DNA from: Sulfuricella sp. T08
GTDB taxonomy: Bacteria; Pseudomonadota; Gammaproteobacteria; Burkholderiales; Sulfuricellaceae
Direction of reading: 5' to 3'
NCBI RefSeq assembly: GCF_000971475.1
Contig: NZ_DF967544.1
Span: 24,478-88,477, forward strand
Length of the DNA stretch: 64,000 nucleotides
The notes under the pieces were generated by a model that saw only the letters and a list, made by a program, of their open reading frames with translations, was not told the DNA's origin and did no database searches. Positions 26,992 to 34,819 of this stretch are shown here, piece after piece (positions within the stretch are counted from its first letter, which is position 1; the number at the start of each line of letters is the position of its first letter). A program made the position numbers and the translations under genes.

Positions 26992-28127
26992 ACGATCCGG
27001 TCTATCTCGACTACAATGCCACCACCCCGGTAGCGCCGGAGGTGGCTGACGCCATCGAGCCTTACCTGCGCGAACACTTCGGCAATCCGTCTTCAAGCCA
27101 CATTTACGGACAGAGGGCGAATGAAGCGGTGGAGCAGGCAAGAGTGGGGGTGGCGGCCCTGATCGGCGCCAGGCCGGAGGAAATCGCCTTCACCGGTTGC
27201 GCCACCGAGGCTAACAATCTGGCTATCCAGGGTACTGCGCGGGCGCTCGCCGGAACGAAAAGACATCTCATTACCAGCGCCATCGAGCATCCCTCGGTGA
27301 TGCAGCCCTTCCTCAAGCTGCGCGAAGAGGGCTGGGAGGTGACGATCCTGCCGGTGGACAGAAACGGACGGGTCGCTCCAATTGCGGTGGAGCGGGCCAT
27401 AAGGCCTGACACAGCCTTGGTTTCCATCATGCACGCCAACAATGAAGTGGGCACCATCCAGCCCATCGCGGAGATCGCGCAGATAACGCGGCCGAAAGGC
27501 ATTTTGCTGCATACCGATGCCGCCCAGTCCGCTGGCAAGATACAGGTCATTGCACAAAAACTCGGTGTTGACCTGCTGACGCTGGCCGGGCACAAATTCT
27601 ATGCCCCCAAAGGCGTGGGAGCGCTCTATGTCCGCATGGGTACGCCGCTGATCCCGTTGCAGGTGGGGGCCAACCATGAGCAAGGACTGCGGCCGGGAAC
27701 CGAAAATGTGCCCTTCATCGTCGGCCTGGGCGCTGCGGCAAAACTTTCTCGCAAGCGGTTACCCAAGGTCCAAGCCCATTTAAAAAAGTTGCGCGACCAG
27801 CTGCATGCGCAACTGCACGCAGAAATTCCCCATCTTGCCCTGAATGGCCACGTTGAAGAGCGTCTGCCCAATACCCTGAATGTTTCATTTCCCGGCGTGA
27901 GCGGCCACGAGCTGCTGGAAGCTGTTGCGCAAGACTTGGCTGCCTCCACCGGCTCCGCCTGTCATTCCGGAGACCATGCCGTGAGCGGCGTGCTGGGGGC
28001 GATGAAAGTTAGCGCCACACGGGCTATTGGCGCGGTGCGCCTGTCAGTTGGAATCTACACTACGCCAGCCGATATCGACCGGGCGGCACGGGCATTGATT
28101 GCCGCCTGGAAGGTGCTGCGTGCCTGA
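26988..28127 (+). CDS. Cysteine desulfurase (IscS/NifS class)
   Basis: This PLP enzyme takes sulfur from L-cysteine as a persulfide, leaving alanine. The 379-residue protein starts MNDPVYLDYNATTPVAPEV. Key residues are His101 (SAIEHPSV), Lys203 (LAGHKFYAPKGVGALYV) and the catalytic Cys325 (STGSACHSGDHAVS). No iscU/iscA genes follow, so this is not the housekeeping isc operon copy. It belongs with the upstream PLP lyase and amidotransferase. The frame is open upstream, but the ATG at 26988 is set by homology and the ATGA overlap. Confidence 0.92.
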   Translation: MNDPVYLDYNATTPVAPEVADAIEPYLREHFGNPSSSHIYGQRANEAVEQARVGVAALIGARPEEIAFTGCATEANNLAIQGTARALAGTKRHLITSAIEHPSVMQPFLKLREEGWEVTILPVDRNGRVAPIAVERAIRPDTALVSIMHANNEVGTIQPIAEIAQITRPKGILLHTDAAQSAGKIQVIAQKLGVDLLTLAGHKFYAPKGVGALYVRMGTPLIPLQVGANHEQGLRPGTENVPFIVGLGAAAKLSRKRLPKVQAHLKKLRDQLHAQLHAEIPHLALNGHVEERLPNTLNVSFPGVSGHELLEAVAQDLAASTGSACHSGDHAVSGVLGAMKVSATRAIGAVRLSVGIYTTPADIDRAARALIAAWKVLRA

Positions 28128-28276
28128 TGGGGCGCGCAGTTGGCATCGGAATCAGCCTTGGGCGGCCAGTTCTCCACTCCCCCTGCCGACGAACTCAGGC
28201 TACAATCTTAACCGCAACCTATAAAACAATTCCGGCCCTTTTTTTAAAAACCACGCCTGAATAGATTGGTGATTTT

Positions 28277-28399
28277 ATGTTGGTTTCTTGTATAGACTGT
28301 TTGCGGATGAGGTGTGAGAAATGAAAAAACTTGAGTTACGTTTCATGAGTTTTTTCAGTGACAGGGGCCATGAAAAAACGTGGTTAGGAAAGATCCGGC
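28277..28399 (+). other. Leader with short ORFs and alternative hairpins before the methyltransferase
   Basis: A 15-codon frame (28277-28324) encodes a Cys-rich peptide, MLVSCIDCLRMRCEK. It overlaps by ATGA a 29-codon frame (28321-28410) that runs into the methyltransferase start. TGAAAAAACT (28322-28331) can pair with AGTTTTTTCA (28348-28357). The latter can instead pair with a second TGAAAAAAC at about 28371. The arrangement resembles an attenuator, but no U tract is present. The preceding 150 bp hold nothing else I recognise. Confidence 0.3.
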
Positions 28400-28996
28400 A
28401 TGGACGCTAACCATTCCATCTCGTTTTTCGATAATCAGTTTCAGAAGCAGGTCCGCGAGCAGAGCTTTGCCCTCAACCCGTTCGAAGAGGTGGCATTGCC
28501 GTATTTGACGGGCAGCGTGCTGGATTTGGGCTGTGGCTTGGGCAATCTGGTGGTTGAGGCTGCGCGTCGCGGCGCGTCGGTGGTGGCTGTTGATGCCAGC
28601 CCTACGGCCATTGCGCGTATTCAGCAGGTGGCGGCAGAGGAAAAGCTGGCGCTCCGGGGTGTGCAGGCCGATTTGAAGAATTACCAGATCGACGGGCAGT
28701 TCGATTCCATCGTGGCGATCGGGCTGCTGATGTTCTTTGACCGGGCGCGGGCGCTGGCCTTGCTCGAAGAAATTCAGCAGCACGTCAAACCCGGCGGCCG
28801 TGCCGTGATCAACGTCCTGATCGAGGGCACAACTTTTCTCGGCATGTTCCAGCTCGGGCATTATTATTTGTTTGGCCGTGATGAGCTTGAACAGTGCTTT
28901 GCGGGCTGGCACGTGCTGGCATTGAATTATCAGGCCTTCTCCGCACCGGAAAACACCGAGAAGGTGTTTGCCACGCTCATCGCCGAAAAAATCTAG
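28400..28996 (+). CDS. Class I SAM-dependent methyltransferase (TehB-like)
   Basis: This 198-residue protein has the SAM-binding motif VLDLGCGLGNLVVEAARRG (about residues 40-58), an acidic residue at the end of strand 2 (VVAVDAS), and FDSIVAIGLLMFF as motif IV. It is close to TehB-type small-molecule methyltransferases, which act on tellurite, thiols or other toxicants. The actual substrate is unknown. It converges with the DUF2238 gene, and both stop codons share the palindrome CTAG at 28993-28996. Confidence 0.82.
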   Translation: MDANHSISFFDNQFQKQVREQSFALNPFEEVALPYLTGSVLDLGCGLGNLVVEAARRGASVVAVDASPTAIARIQQVAAEEKLALRGVQADLKNYQIDGQFDSIVAIGLLMFFDRARALALLEEIQQHVKPGGRAVINVLIEGTTFLGMFQLGHYYLFGRDELEQCFAGWHVLALNYQAFSAPENTEKVFATLIAEKI

Positions 28997-29622
28997 TTTT
29001 CAGAAGTCTTCCTAATTTGCCGGTCATGCATCCTGCCCAGCAAAGCCTGCGCGGCGATGGCGCCGATCAGCGCATAAGCCATATCCGACTGGGTGTCCCA
29101 GACGTAGCCCTGGGTACCGAGGAAAGCTTCAGCGGCTTGGTCAGAGGCCAGCGCCACCCACCACTCGATCAGTTCGTAAAACGCACTGATCGCCAGGCAG
29201 ATGCAGACGACAATGAAGAACAGCCATTTCCCCGATGCGACTACAGCATTGCGGAGAAGGATTTCCCGTGCCACGATGGCCGGGACGAAGCCCTGAGCGA
29301 GGTGGCCAAGCTTGTCGTAATTGTTGCGCTGCCAGCCGAAATAATCCTTGAGCGAGTCGAACAGGGGCACTTCGGCATAAGTGTAATGCCCGCCGACCAT
29401 CAGGATCAGGCAGTGTATCAGGATCAGGAAATAGGCCAGGGGCGTGAAGGGGAAACGGCGGCGCGTGGCCGCCAGCAGCACGAAGGCGGTCAGTGCCGGC
29501 ATGACTTCGAGCAGCCAGGTGAGGGTGTCCTTGGGGTGGATGCCCGACCAGATCAGGGTAGCTAAATAAACCAGGACCCAGAGTGCGGTCATGGCAGGAG
29601 TGTGCTTATTCGGTCGGGTCAA
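28993..29622 (-). CDS. DUF2238 (YjdF-like) membrane protein
   Basis: This 209-residue protein has about six membrane segments. Conserved polar motifs between helices include HYTYAEVPLFDSLKDYFG, NNYDKLGHLAQGFVPA and AFYELIEWW, which define the DUF2238/YjdF family. Its function is not known. It overlaps the preceding small membrane protein gene by 17 bp, so the two are cotranslated. Confidence 0.85.
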   Translation of the reverse strand: MTRPNKHTPAMTALWVLVYLATLIWSGIHPKDTLTWLLEVMPALTAFVLLAATRRRFPFTPLAYFLILIHCLILMVGGHYTYAEVPLFDSLKDYFGWQRNNYDKLGHLAQGFVPAIVAREILLRNAVVASGKWLFFIVVCICLAISAFYELIEWWVALASDQAAEAFLGTQGYVWDTQSDMAYALIGAIAAQALLGRMHDRQIRKTSEN

Positions 29623-29851
29623 CGCTGTCCCACGGCTCCAGTTTGTAGCGCGGCGGCTTGCTCATCAGGTAGAGCACGATGCCGCAGCTGAAGAAGAACA
29701 GGGTGGTGGCGAACATGCTTGCGGTGGCGACGTCGCCGCTGCCTCGCGTGACCATGAAGTAGACCAGGACCACAAGGCTCACGACCATGCTGACGAAGGA
29801 GAAGACGGCGAAGCCGAAAGCGATTTTTCTGCCGGTATTGCGGGGAGTCAT
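29606..29851 (-). CDS. Small two-helix membrane protein
   Basis: This 81-residue protein starts MTPRNTGRKIAFG and has two hydrophobic segments (about 12-35 and 45-65), ending in a charged tail (KPPRYKLEPWDSVDPTE). The frame is open further upstream, but the ATG at 29851 has an AAGGA site. It matches no named family that I can recall. It overlaps the start of the DUF2238 gene. Confidence 0.6.
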   Translation of the reverse strand: MTPRNTGRKIAFGFAVFSFVSMVVSLVVLVYFMVTRGSGDVATASMFATTLFFFSCGIVLYLMSKPPRYKLEPWDSVDPTE

Positions 29852-29882
29852 TAGTGTTCCTTGAGTGGGTGAATAAGTCGGT

Positions 29883-30185
29883 TCAGGCTTCGTAATCGAC
29901 GACGCGGCGCTCACCGCGAACCGACTTCACGAAGGGGGCGACCTCGTTGTGCGCAGGGTGCACCTGGTAGGACTGCAGTGCGGCATTGCTCTCGAATTCA
30001 GAGTACAGCACCACGTCGGAGGACTCGCTTTCCTGGCTGAAATCGATGCCGACTTCCAGCTTGAGCAGGCCGGGAATCCGGCCATTAAGGCTTTCCAGTT
30101 GCCGCTTCAGTTCCTGCGCGTTGGCGGCCTTGTCTCCAGCCCCTTCCCGCAACCGCCACATGACGATGTGTTTGATCATTGTCAT
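29883..30185 (-). CDS. Dabb-family (stress-responsive alpha/beta barrel) protein
   Basis: This 100-residue protein opens with the Dabb signature MIKHIVMWRLREGAG and has the central GLLKLEVGIDFS and LQSYQVHPAHNEVAPFV segments. Family members are dimeric ferredoxin-like barrels of mostly unknown function. Start codons at 30185 and 30179 are both possible. It lies between the small membrane protein and the TIGR02647-type gene on the same strand. Confidence 0.85.
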   Translation of the reverse strand: MTMIKHIVMWRLREGAGDKAANAQELKRQLESLNGRIPGLLKLEVGIDFSQESESSDVVLYSEFESNAALQSYQVHPAHNEVAPFVKSVRGERRVVDYEA

Positions 30186-30244
30186 TACCGCCCTTCGGCC
30201 CTCCGATTTGCCAGATCGAGTCGCTTATCCGTGGGGCAATCGGC

Positions 30245-30496
30245 TTATTTTGCGGCCAGGATGGTCAGCGTTGACTGCAGAGCTTCCGCCACTTCGCGCC
30301 CGAGCGCGGTGAGGTAGCCGCCGTCCGCCAGCGTCACCAGTTTCTTGTCGTGCAGCCGCTGCACTGCTGCGATTACTGCGGGCTCGGCGTCTTTGTGTAC
30401 CTTGATGCCTTCCTGCATGGTGTCGAGGTCGTAGTGGGCGAGGAAGTTCAGCTCAGCAACGAGGTCGGGGGTCAGTTTGGGAGGTGGAGTTAACAT
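30245..30496 (-). CDS. TIGR02647-type small conserved protein (probable winged helix)
   Basis: This 83-residue protein has the conserved run LVAELNFLAHYDLDTMQEGI followed by KVHKDAEPAVIAAVQRLHDK and a C-terminal DGGYLTALGREVAEALQ. It matches the family I know as TIGR02647, whose function is undetermined but which looks like a small winged-helix domain. The frame is open upstream through the methyltransferase gene in another frame. The ATG at 30496 is chosen because similarity begins there. Confidence 0.7.
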   Translation of the reverse strand: MLTPPPKLTPDLVAELNFLAHYDLDTMQEGIKVHKDAEPAVIAAVQRLHDKKLVTLADGGYLTALGREVAEALQSTLTILAAK

Positions 30497-30525
30497 GGAG
30501 TGCCTTTCTTCTGGAGTGGTTTTGA

Positions 30526-31716
30526 CTATTGTGGCACGGAATTGGGGACTGCTCCATCCGATTTTTTCTCTTTCCGGTTGGAACCGGCCACCATGTCGTA
30601 CACGAACAGGCGGCAATCCAGTGCGCCGTTGTAGAGCGGTATGCGCCGAGACACGGAAAGCCGGATCAGTTTGGCCAGGCGCATGTCCGCGCTGAGGAAG
30701 CAGGCACGCCAGCCGCCGAATTTCTGTTTGAGCAGGTCGCCGATCCTGGGATAAAGCTGTGCCATTTCTTCCTGTTCGCCGATGCGTATGGCGTAGGGCG
30801 GGTTGGTGACCAGTACTCCAGTCGGCGCGGGCGGCGTAACGTCGAGCAGGTTGATCTGCTTCAAGGTCACCACTTCTTCCAGCCCGGCGGTCGCCAGGTT
30901 GGCGCGCGCCGCCATCAGTACGGTGCTGGAAACGTCGCTGCCGTAGATCGGCAATGGCGTTTTCGGCAGTTCCGCTATGGTGGCTTCCTGGTAGATTTTG
31001 TCCCAGGTGGCGGCATCGAAATTTTTCATGTGCTCGAAAGCGAACCAGCGTTCCGATCCGGGCGCGATATTGAGCGCCATCTGGGCAGCTTCGATGAGGA
31101 AGGTGCCGCTGCCGCACATCGGGTCGAGCAGCGGCATCCCCGGCTGCCAGCCGGCGAGATGCAGAATTCCCGCTGCCAGGTTTTCGCGCAGCGGCGCTTC
31201 TCCCTGCTCCTTGCGGTAGCCGCGCTTGAACAGCGGTTCGCCCGATGTGTCCAGGTAAAGCGATACCCGGTCCGCAGTGAGAAAAGCATATATCCGCATG
31301 TCTGGCGCGGCGGTGTCGATACTCGGGCGTTCGCCGCCCGAGGTGCGGAACTTGTCGCAGATGGCGTCCTTGATTCTCAGGGTGACGAAATCCAGGCTGC
31401 GGAGGGGGCATTTGATCGCGCTGACCTTGACGCGAAAAGTTTGTTCGACGTTGAAATGGCTCGGCCAAGGCAGGGCCAGCGCGGCGCGGTAAATGTCTTC
31501 CTCGCTGCGGTAGGACTGTTCTGCCAGCCGCCACAGGACGCGGCTGGCGACCCGGCTCCACAGGTTGACGCGATAGCATAGCGCCAGGTCGCCGGCAAAG
31601 CCGACGCCGCCGTCGGTGGGTTCAATACTGGCTGCGCCTAGTTTTTCCAACTCAGCAGCCAGTGGGCCTTCCAGGCCGCGCGGGCAGGGGGCGAAAAATT
31701 CTTGGGTAGTGGTCAT
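30526..31716 (-). CDS. rlmL: THUMP-domain 23S rRNA (guanine-N2) methyltransferase, RlmL-like
   Basis: This 396-residue RNA methyltransferase is equivalent to the N-terminal half of E. coli RlmKL, which makes m2G2445 in 23S rRNA. A ferredoxin-like/THUMP region (about 1-155) binds RNA. The Rossmann domain has LLDPMCGSGTFLIEAAQMA and the catalytic NPPY motif (VLVTNPPYAIRIG). The RlmK half is absent, as in many betaproteobacteria. The gene starts 3 bp after the ABC permease stop and is probably cotranscribed with it. Confidence 0.88.
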   Translation of the reverse strand: MTTTQEFFAPCPRGLEGPLAAELEKLGAASIEPTDGGVGFAGDLALCYRVNLWSRVASRVLWRLAEQSYRSEEDIYRAALALPWPSHFNVEQTFRVKVSAIKCPLRSLDFVTLRIKDAICDKFRTSGGERPSIDTAAPDMRIYAFLTADRVSLYLDTSGEPLFKRGYRKEQGEAPLRENLAAGILHLAGWQPGMPLLDPMCGSGTFLIEAAQMALNIAPGSERWFAFEHMKNFDAATWDKIYQEATIAELPKTPLPIYGSDVSSTVLMAARANLATAGLEEVVTLKQINLLDVTPPAPTGVLVTNPPYAIRIGEQEEMAQLYPRIGDLLKQKFGGWRACFLSADMRLAKLIRLSVSRRIPLYNGALDCRLFVYDMVAGSNRKEKKSDGAVPNSVPQ

Positions 31717-31719
31717 AAG

Positions 31720-32502
31720 TTATTTCAGTAGTCTGCGCCGGGTCAGTACCAGCGCAATATAAAAACCGACGCCGCCATAGGCGAGCAGCGCCACAACATG
31801 AGCGAGCACTTGCTGCGGTGCGCCGCCCTGCACCAGAGGGCGAGCCAGTGCGATGGCATGGGTCAGAGGGAGCCAGGCTGATATTGCTTGCAGCCACGTC
31901 GGCAACTGGTCGACCGGGTAGAACACGCCACATAACAGCACCATCGGCGTGATCACCAGGGTGAAGTAATACATGAAAAAATCATAGTTGGGCGAAAGCG
32001 CGTTCATGACCAGCCCCATGCCGGCAAAGCAGAAGCCAATCACGATGATCAGCGGGATCAGCCACAGGGTCTGGCCGAAATCCGCCAGGCCCAGCGCCCA
32101 GACGATGACCAGGATGGCGAGGCCGGAGAGCAGGCTCTTGCTGGTGGCCCAGAGCAGTTCGGCGAGCAGCACGTCGTCCAGGGTCAGCGGGGCGTTGAGG
32201 ATGGCCTCCCAGGTTTTCTGCACATGCATCCGCGAGAACCCCGAGTAGAGCACCTCGAAGGTGGCGCTGTTCATGGTGCTGTAGCACACTGTGCCGGCGG
32301 CGAGGAAGGTCAGGTAAGGCACGCCACCCACTTCGGGCAGCAGGCCGCCCAGCCCGTAACCCAGACCCAGCATGTAAAACGCCGGGTCGGCCAGATTGCC
32401 GAGGATGGAGGGGATGGCGAGCTTGCGCCATACCAGGAAGTTGCGCCGCCATACCGGGATGAAGCGCAGGCTCAGGGTGGGCAGCGCCCAGTATCCGGTC
32501 AT
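31720..32502 (-). CDS. ABC-2 type permease (NodJ-like)
   Basis: This 260-residue inner-membrane protein has six helices and the ABC-2 pattern, including NAPLTLDDVLLAELLWA and the C-terminal CGVFYPVDQLPTWLQ block typical of NodJ/DrrB exporters. Its ATPase partner is encoded at 32990-33901, but mscL lies between the two. The substrate is unknown; NodIJ-like pairs in non-rhizobia are often annotated as general exporters. Confidence 0.88.
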   Translation of the reverse strand: MTGYWALPTLSLRFIPVWRRNFLVWRKLAIPSILGNLADPAFYMLGLGYGLGGLLPEVGGVPYLTFLAAGTVCYSTMNSATFEVLYSGFSRMHVQKTWEAILNAPLTLDDVLLAELLWATSKSLLSGLAILVIVWALGLADFGQTLWLIPLIIVIGFCFAGMGLVMNALSPNYDFFMYYFTLVITPMVLLCGVFYPVDQLPTWLQAISAWLPLTHAIALARPLVQGGAPQQVLAHVVALLAYGGVGFYIALVLTRRRLLK

Positions 32503-32515
32503 GGCAGCGGCTTCT

Positions 32516-32959
32516 TCATTTCAGTTCCGAGGTGCAGTGGCCGCAACGGGTGGAATTGAGCGGAATGGTGTTAAGGCAATAAGGGCACTCCTTGGTCGTC
32601 GGTGCGGCCGCCTCTGCCACGGGTTCCTTTTTGAGACGGTTGATCTGGCGCACCAGAATGAAAACGGCGGCTGCGACGATGGTGAAATCAATCAGGGTGT
32701 TGAGGAACAGGCCGTAATTGATCGTCGCGATCCCGGCGGCCTTGGCCTCCGCCAGGGTAGTCACCGATTTGTCGGAAAGATTGATGAACAGGTTGCTGAA
32801 GTCGAAACCGCCCAGCAGCTTGCCGATCGGCGGCATCAGGATATCATTGACGAAGGACGTGACGATCTTGCCGAATGCCGCGCCGATGATGATGCCGATA
32901 GCGAGGTCCACGACGTTGCCCTTGACCGCAAATTCCTTGAATTCCCGTAAAACGCTCAT
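32516..32959 (-). CDS. mscL: Large-conductance mechanosensitive channel with C-terminal zinc ribbon
   Basis: MscL opens under membrane tension to release solutes on hypo-osmotic shock. The protein (147 residues) has the conserved N-terminus [22 protein letters not shown]1 (about 15-45), TM2 (about 80-105) and a cytoplasmic helix. The tail carries CPYC (125-128) and CGHC (139-142), a small zinc ribbon that E. coli MscL lacks but some other proteobacterial homologues have. It sits between the two genes of an ABC exporter. Confidence 0.95.
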   Translation of the reverse strand: MSVLREFKEFAVKGNVVDLAIGIIIGAAFGKIVTSFVNDILMPPIGKLLGGFDFSNLFINLSDKSVTTLAEAKAAGIATINYGLFLNTLIDFTIVAAAVFILVRQINRLKKEPVAEAAAPTTKECPYCLNTIPLNSTRCGHCTSELK

Positions 32960-32989
32960 GACTTTTTCTCCTTATTCGCTGTTTAAGAG

Positions 32990-33901
32990 TTAATCACGCA
33001 AGTCGCGCCCGGTCAGCTTGAGAAAGACATCTTCCAGGCTGGCCGGGCGGTTCAGATAGCGCAGATCGGTCCGGTTGCACAATTGCTGTACCAGCGCCTC
33101 GCTGTTGCGGGTGTAGCAGAACACGGTTTCGCCTACCTTTTCAACCCGTTCGCAATAAGCGCTGCTGTGCGCCGCCGTCCAGTCGGCCACTCCTTCACCA
33201 TAGACTTCCACCACCTGAGGTTCAATGTGGTTTCCGATCAATTCGTGCGGGCTGCCCGTGGCAATGATTTTGCCATGATCCATGATCGCGATCCGGTCGC
33301 ACAGGCGCTCCGCCTCTTCCATGAAATGGGTGGTGAGGAGTATGGTCTTACCCTGGTTGAGCAGCCGCCGCAAGCCCTGCCACATCATGTGCCGCGCCTG
33401 GGGGTCGAGACCGGTGGTCGGCTCGTCCAGAAAGATCAGATCGGGGTCGTTGACCAGTGCCCGCGCCAGGGTAAGCCGCCGCTTCATGCCGCCGGAGAGG
33501 GCGTCGATGCGTGCGTCGGCGCGGTGCTCCAGGCCGGCGAATTCGAGCAGGGCCGGGATGCGCACGGCAGTCTCGGCATCCTTCAGGCCGAAATAGCGGC
33601 CATAGGCGAGCAGATTTTCGCGCACCGTGAAGTCGGGATCGAGGTTGTCCATTTGCGGCACTACTCCCACCCGCATCCTCGCCTCGCGCGCTTGGTCGGG
33701 AACTGGCAGGCCGAGCATGGAAATTGTGCCGCCATCCGGCGCGGTCAGCCCCAGCGCCAGGCGCAGAGTGGTGGTTTTGCCCGCCCCGTTCGGCCCGATC
33801 AGGCCGAAGCATTCGCCCTTGTTCACGGCGAGGTCGATCCCGGCCACCACTTCGAGCGGGCCATAGGACTTGCGCAGGTTCTGGATGTTCAGCAGCGGCA
33901 T
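32990..33901 (-). CDS. ABC transporter ATPase (NodI-like)
   Basis: This 303-residue ATPase has Walker A GPNGAGKTT, the ABC signature LSGGMKRR, Walker B LIFLDEPTTGLDP and the switch His (LLTTHFMEEAERL). A GTG at 33940 could extend it by 13 residues, but the ATG at 33901 (MPLLNIQNLRKSYG) fits the family. With the permease at 31720-32502 it should form an ABC-2 exporter despite the intervening mscL. Confidence 0.92.
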   Translation of the reverse strand: MPLLNIQNLRKSYGPLEVVAGIDLAVNKGECFGLIGPNGAGKTTTLRLALGLTAPDGGTISMLGLPVPDQAREARMRVGVVPQMDNLDPDFTVRENLLAYGRYFGLKDAETAVRIPALLEFAGLEHRADARIDALSGGMKRRLTLARALVNDPDLIFLDEPTTGLDPQARHMMWQGLRRLLNQGKTILLTTHFMEEAERLCDRIAIMDHGKIIATGSPHELIGNHIEPQVVEVYGEGVADWTAAHSSAYCERVEKVGETVFCYTRNSEALVQQLCNRTDLRYLNRPASLEDVFLKLTGRDLRD

Positions 33902-33992
33902 GAGCAGGGAGCGGTGCTTTCCGAAGGAAGGTGCGACCATCCGTGATTGTCGCTGGACGCCGACACGAGGAAGTGAAAATTCATGATATCAA

Positions 33993-34637
33993 TTAAAGGA
34001 GGCGGAGGCATGCGTTGTTCACGATCCTGGCGAGCAGGTTGAGCTGCCCGTGGAAAAAATGCCCCGCGCCCGGCACCACGGTAAGCGGCAGATTCTGCGG
34101 CCGCGCCCAGTCGAGCACGTCGGCCAGTGGCACGACTTCGTCCCGTTCGCCATGGATCACCAGGGTATCAGCCGGTACAGCGCCGACTTCGAAGCGCTTC
34201 ACCGCCGGTGCGACCAGCACCAGCCGTTGTACTTCAAGCCGTTCCAGCATCCGGGTCTGGACATAGCCACCAAAGGAAAATCCGGCCAGCATGATGGACA
34301 GATTGCCCAGTTCACGCCGGGCATGACCGGCCAGCGCCAGCATGTCCTCGGTTTCGCCGATGCCGTGATCGAACTCCCCCGCGCTTTGCCCGACGCCGCG
34401 GAAATTGAGGCGAAACGCAGCCAGCCCGAGGCGGCTGAAAGTCTTGGCTAGGGTGGTCACCACCTTGTTGTCCATGGTGCCTCCATGAAGCGGATGGGGA
34501 TGGGCGATCAGCGCGATGCCGCGGCATTCATCGCTGGGCATGGCGACGGTCGCTTCGAGTTGGCCGGCAGGGCCGTCGATGAAAAAGTGCTGCGAGGTCA
34601 CGGATGGAAGATGAGCAAGTTGCCGGAAGGAGGCCAA
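33993..34637 (-). CDS. Alpha/beta hydrolase (YbbA/dienelactone-hydrolase-like)
   Basis: This 214-residue serine hydrolase has the HPHPLHGGTMDNKVV motif typical of a small alpha/beta hydrolase group, the nucleophile elbow AGFSFGGYV, a late Asp (VIHGERDEVVP) and catalytic His (GAGHFFHG). The substrate is unknown. The N-terminal start is uncertain, since the first twelve residues are not conserved. It lies about 90 bp upstream of the ABC ATPase on the same strand. Confidence 0.82.
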   Translation of the reverse strand: MASFRQLAHLPSVTSQHFFIDGPAGQLEATVAMPSDECRGIALIAHPHPLHGGTMDNKVVTTLAKTFSRLGLAAFRLNFRGVGQSAGEFDHGIGETEDMLALAGHARRELGNLSIMLAGFSFGGYVQTRMLERLEVQRLVLVAPAVKRFEVGAVPADTLVIHGERDEVVPLADVLDWARPQNLPLTVVPGAGHFFHGQLNLLARIVNNACLRLL

Positions 34638-34728
34638 TTATACGGGGTGGCGTATTGCTTAGGGAAGGACTGAACAAGTCCTGCGCCCCTTCCGTCTTGC
34701 AGCTACTGTATGCGCAGATCTCGATTGG

Positions 34729-34757
34729 ATCGTCATTCCGGCAATAGCCGGAATCCA
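34729..34757. repeat. Short palindromic intergenic repeat upstream of dbpA
   Basis: ATTCCGGC (34735-34742), AATA and GCCGGAAT (34747-34754) form a perfect 8-bp hairpin within the context CGTCATTCCGGC...GCCGGAATCCA. This is a widespread proteobacterial intergenic repeat. No T run follows it on the plus strand until a T8 tract about 20 bp further on. Confidence 0.6.
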
Positions 34758-34819
34758 TTATCCGGGGCGATTGTGATTTTTTTTCAAGCACACTGTGCCG
34801 CAGACGGGGATAATTGCGC

